Shown: piece by piece, positions 61,314 to 64,000 of the stretch
Layout: every line of letters starts with the position of its first letter
Position numbering within the stretch: position 1 is the stretch's first letter
From: JAXDJH01 sp034663635
Lineage (GTDB): Bacteria > Actinomycetota > CADDZG01 > WHSQ01
Direction: 5' to 3'
Length of the DNA: 64,000 nt
Assembly: GCA_034663635.1 (NCBI GenBank)
Contig: JAXDJH010000008.1
Coordinates: 145,893 to 209,892 of the forward strand
The notes under the pieces: generated by a model
Told to the model about the DNA's origin: nothing
Database searches by the model: none
The model's input: the letters and a program-made list of their open reading frames with translations, nothing else
Program-made: the position numbers and the translations under genes

Positions 61314-61706
61314 TCACTCGCAGATGATCTCGATGTCCTCAAGGATGTCGTATCCCCAGTCCTTGGGTAATCGGGCAGAGCCTTCCGCCCACCCGATCGT
61401 CCGGGGGCCGAAGGTCGGCGGGTCGTACTCGATGTTCAGTCGACGCGAATCACCCCAGGCTTCGCAGCTCGGCTCGGCCGCATGGAACGAGACGTTCTTG
61501 AGTCGGAGACGGAAAGTCATGTCGACGTGACCCTTCGGATAGGTGAAGGCGGAGTTGCCTCCTTGCAGGGTCAAGAAGGTGGTCGTAGGAAGGTGCGAGA
61601 TCAGTACCCATCTCTTCGGGTCATGCGTCGTCCGCGCGGGAACATACGCAAGCGCGACTAGCAACGCCACGAGGCCGAGCCTCCGCCACATATCCCTTAG
61701 ACGCAC
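61314..61706 (-). CDS. Membrane-anchored or secreted protein
   Basis: 130 residues. An N-terminal hydrophobic segment (about 10-24) preceded by MRLRDMWRR, with no clear cleavage site. A beta-rich body with two Cys (C80-region and near the end). No family is recognised. Confidence 0.7.
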   Translation of the reverse strand: MRLRDMWRRLGLVALLVALAYVPARTTHDPKRWVLISHLPTTTFLTLQGGNSAFTYPKGHVDMTFRLRLKNVSFHAAEPSCEAWGDSRRLNIEYDPPTFGPRTIGWAEGSARLPKDWGYDILEDIEIICE

Positions 61707-61836
61707 GAGGGGTATGAGTCGCTGCTACTGCGACCTAGACGGCGAACCTCGAAGGCGAAAGTCGGCAGCTAGGAGGGAATTATTGGAGGTCTGGGACTAG
61801 GGAATGCTTTGAGATCCAGAAGGGAAGATAAGAAGG

Positions 61837-62364
61837 ATGCCTAAGAAGCCATTGCGGCACTACTACAAAGCAACCATCGACGTCCAAACACCCCCTGCGG
61901 TCCCGTTCGACGTCGTCGCTGGGAACCTCGAGAAGCCAGTCGAAAAGCCCGACTCGTGGCAGACGCTCAAGCCCCTCGTGGAGGGCCCTGTGCGACGCGG
62001 GTTCAAGTACCGCCAAACGATCGTCCACAACCGCAACCAGTGCTACAGCGATTGGGAGATTACGCAGGCTGAACGTCCCACCGTCATCGAACAAACACTT
62101 TCACACCACTGCATGGAAGCGCAGGGTCGCGTCCTTACCGGCGGTGAGCGATGGGAGTTTTTGCCGAACGGCGACGGAACCACTCTCGTGTCACTGACTT
62201 CCTGGACAGATCTCCAGGGCTTCAACGGATGGTTGCAAAAGTTCTTCGGGCCGAAGCAAGAGAGTCGCGAGTTCACGCTCCGCAAGAGACTCGCCTACAC
62301 ACAGTTCGAAGCGGAGCGGCGGGCGAAGCTTGAGGGGCAGGATCACGTCACTCAGAAGACATGA
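61837..62364 (+). CDS. SRPBCC-family (polyketide cyclase-like) protein
   Basis: 175 residues. The phrases TPPAVPFDVVAGNLEKPV, then VRRGFKYRQTIV, RWEFLPNGDGTTLVSLTSW and RRKLEGQD-like ends fit a START/SRPBCC helix-grip fold, which binds hydrophobic small molecules. The purine-rich GAAGG before the ATG supports the start. Ligand unknown. Confidence 0.75.
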   Translation: MPKKPLRHYYKATIDVQTPPAVPFDVVAGNLEKPVEKPDSWQTLKPLVEGPVRRGFKYRQTIVHNRNQCYSDWEITQAERPTVIEQTLSHHCMEAQGRVLTGGERWEFLPNGDGTTLVSLTSWTDLQGFNGWLQKFFGPKQESREFTLRKRLAYTQFEAERRAKLEGQDHVTQKT

Positions 62365-62475
62365 GCGTGGCGCCGGCGGCCGCTCCCCAGGAGACTTTGG
62401 ACAGCATCGAGGCCGGGGGCTAAAGAGAGCGCTGATCGCCGTGAAGGTCGATCTGTCGAGCCTTGGACGGAGCCG

Positions 62476-63325
62476 CTACTCCTCTACTGGTATCAGCGCG
62501 GGGTACAGGACCACGGTTCCTGCGCCGTAACGGTCGGCGAGCTCGTCCCGCAGCTCATGTGTTGCCACGATCACGCCCACTTCGACGATCCCTCGCGTGA
62601 CGTCGACGTCGGACCAGAGCATCTCGATGCCCTCGAACTCATCCATCTCGTCCTGTATGCGCCTCAGTTCGGCGTGGGTCCGAGAGAGCTCGATCATGCA
62701 GAGAGGCCCTCCCCAAGTCAGGCGCGCTTCGGTTTCGTGACGTGCGATGTCTCCGGTGAAGGCGATGTTCGCTATGAATGGCGCGACGTCGGTGCCTTCT
62801 TCGGGCTCCCCGATGTAATCGATCCAGATCCCAGAGAAATCCGACTCCCTCTCAGCCGCTCGCGAGGTTGTCTGGAAGTCCGACATGGATTCCTTGGACG
62901 GGTCGGGTGAATCCCATCCGCCAGCGGGCTCGGGGCAGGGCGTATCGATCGGATCATCTTCCGCGGAGCCGGAGTGGGGTGATTCGACCTTGGTGACGAC
63001 GAAAGTGCTTCCGTCGTAGCTGCCGACCACGCGGTATTCACCCCACGTCACCCCGGCCGCGGTCTCCTCGTCGTCGACGTCCCCCCAATCCCAGTTCTCG
63101 ATCGGGATACCTCCGCACTGGGGAGGCAACGAGGTCATGATCGTGCCGAGGCAGAGCTCGGGGGCCCTTCTCGCCGTCGTCGAGGACGGTTCCTTGACCC
63201 TCGTAGAGATCTGACTCAGAAGGTGGTGTCGAGCTCGGTCCTGCCGCCAACGGGCTGGAGCTGGTGTCGGGGGAACCGCAAGCGGCGAGCAGGGCGCCGG
63301 CTATCAGAACGGCTATCCGTTTCAT
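62476..63325 (-). pseudogene. Lipoprotein, frameshifted
   Basis: Two frames form one protein of about 283 residues. The ATG at 63325 starts a lipoprotein signal with lipobox LAAC; the frame breaks at a C5 run (63160-63164, minus strand). Dropping one C joins GEKGP to ELCLGTIMTSLPPQCGG, and the rest continues to 62476 (WDWGDV, then TWGEYRVVGSYDGSTFVVT, a recurring actinobacterial extracellular segment, and a helical C-terminal domain). Pseudogene or, more likely, a sequence error. Confidence 0.78.
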
Positions 63326-63538
63326 GGTCCTTAGACCCTACGCACCCGACAGGGGTTCCCGCTTTGGGAAGCCCTACTTCCGCGTCGGGGGCGACAGAAC
63401 CCCAGGGAACGGGCAGCGGTTAGCGGCCTCGACCCCCACGGTCGCCAAAGGCATCAGCCGTAGCCCATTGACCCACTGCCAATCGGAGGAGTGTGCTGGA
63501 GGTTCATTCCGCAAGACCGAGGCCCAGGGAGGTGCCGC

Positions 63539-63964
63539 GTGTCCGATCACGACTACAGGCAGTTGGCAAAAGAGTGGCTGGAGGAGATGAACGCTAAGAA
63601 CGTCGACGCGTTCGATCGTCTTCTCACGCCCGATTTCGTTGAGCACGAGACCGTCCCCGGCATCGAGGGGACCGGTCGCGAGGTCCCGAAGCAGTTCTTC
63701 GGGATGGTCTTTGCCGCTTTTCCGGACATGCGCATGGAGATGGAAGACATCCTCGTGGACGACAACAAGGTGTGCTGGCGCCTCAGGATGACCGGAACCA
63801 ACACAGGTGAGTTCATGGGTATGCCGGCGACTGGCAAGAAGATCGACATCGAGGGCATCGACATCCTTCGGATGGTGGGCGATCAGGCCGCCGAGCACTG
63901 GGGCCTGACCGACGACACGAAGATGATGCAGCAGCTCGGCCTCGCTCCGGAGCCGACTGCCTAA
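63539..63964 (+). CDS. SnoaL-like ester cyclase/polyketide cyclase
   Basis: 141 residues from a GTG at 63539 with GGGAGG seven bases upstream. The SnoaL-type fold is marked by LLTPDFVEHETVPG, VFAAFPDMRMEMEDIL, WRLRMTGTNTGEFMGMPATG and IEGIDILRMVGDQAAEHW. Small cyclase-like proteins of this type act on polyketide-like or terpenoid substrates, or have unknown roles. It is followed by a terminator at the window edge. Confidence 0.9.
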   Translation: MSDHDYRQLAKEWLEEMNAKNVDAFDRLLTPDFVEHETVPGIEGTGREVPKQFFGMVFAAFPDMRMEMEDILVDDNKVCWRLRMTGTNTGEFMGMPATGKKIDIEGIDILRMVGDQAAEHWGLTDDTKMMQQLGLAPEPTA

Positions 63965-63980
63965 TCGACTTTCAACAAAA

Positions 63981-64000
63981 CGGCCCCCGAGAGGGGGCCG
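63981..64000 (+). terminator. Terminator at the window edge (truncated)
   Basis: CGGCCCCC and GGGGGCCG pair around GAGA. The T run expected on the + strand lies beyond the window, so completeness is not seen. Confidence 0.7.

Overview
The window is GC-rich and gene-dense. It looks like a chromosome segment of an uncultivated high-GC Gram-positive bacterium, most likely a deep-branching member of the Actinomycetota. The reasons are an actinobacterial-type arginine cluster (argC-J-B-D-R-G-H), frequent GTG and TTG starts with strong GGAGG sites, many secreted proteins and lobox lipoproteins typical of a single membrane, and small actinobacterial families such as DUF4333, DUF4386 and DUF4389. Species cannot be named from this window.

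0-5.3 kb: a minus-strand 23S-5S rRNA unit without 16S. The 23S gene is interrupted by three group I introns, at E. coli positions 1931, 1951 and 2500. The L1951 intron carries a LAGLIDADG homing endonuclease gene. L1951 and L2500 are close relatives; L1931 is of a different type and has unusual splice-site bases. The leader holds a promoter, a strong terminator-like hairpin and a boxA element.

5.3-9.5 kb: a degenerate GAF-GGDEF protein and two secreted proteins (LVIVD repeats, Calx-beta). 9.5-16.7 kb: the arginine operon, translationally coupled throughout, lacking argF, with an ArgR box inside the argC promoter. 16.7-27 kb: a c-di-GMP synthase operon, peptide deformylase, an ACT protein, a CocE-like hydrolase, msrB and a FtsX/MacB-type ABC transporter. 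27-32.5 kb: CorA and a copper-handling operon (CopC-CopD fusion, YcnI) with a methyltransferase.

32.5-49 kb: mostly secreted proteins of unknown function, stand-alone receiver domains, a SIGS-repeat protein apparently starting at CTG, a ceramidase-like PKD protein, an XRE/nucleotidyltransferase pair with a palindromic operator, and a cobalamin riboswitch in front of a secreted alpha-barrel protein that may bind vitamin B12.

49-64 kb: further lipoproteins, a DUF4389-dehydrogenase-DUF4386 operon, and a candidate peptide-signalling locus: a 37-residue secreted Cys peptide gene plus a receiver protein, divergent from an XRE-TPR regulator, with a palindrome between them. A paralogous XRE-TPR regulator lies convergent. 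The window ends with tandem lipoproteins, a PAS protein, SRPBCC and SnoaL-like proteins.

Three genes (about 45.97, 48.45 and 63.16 kb), and perhaps a fourth (42.80 kb), are broken by apparent single-base frameshifts, mostly in G/C runs. This suggests residual sequence error rather than biology.
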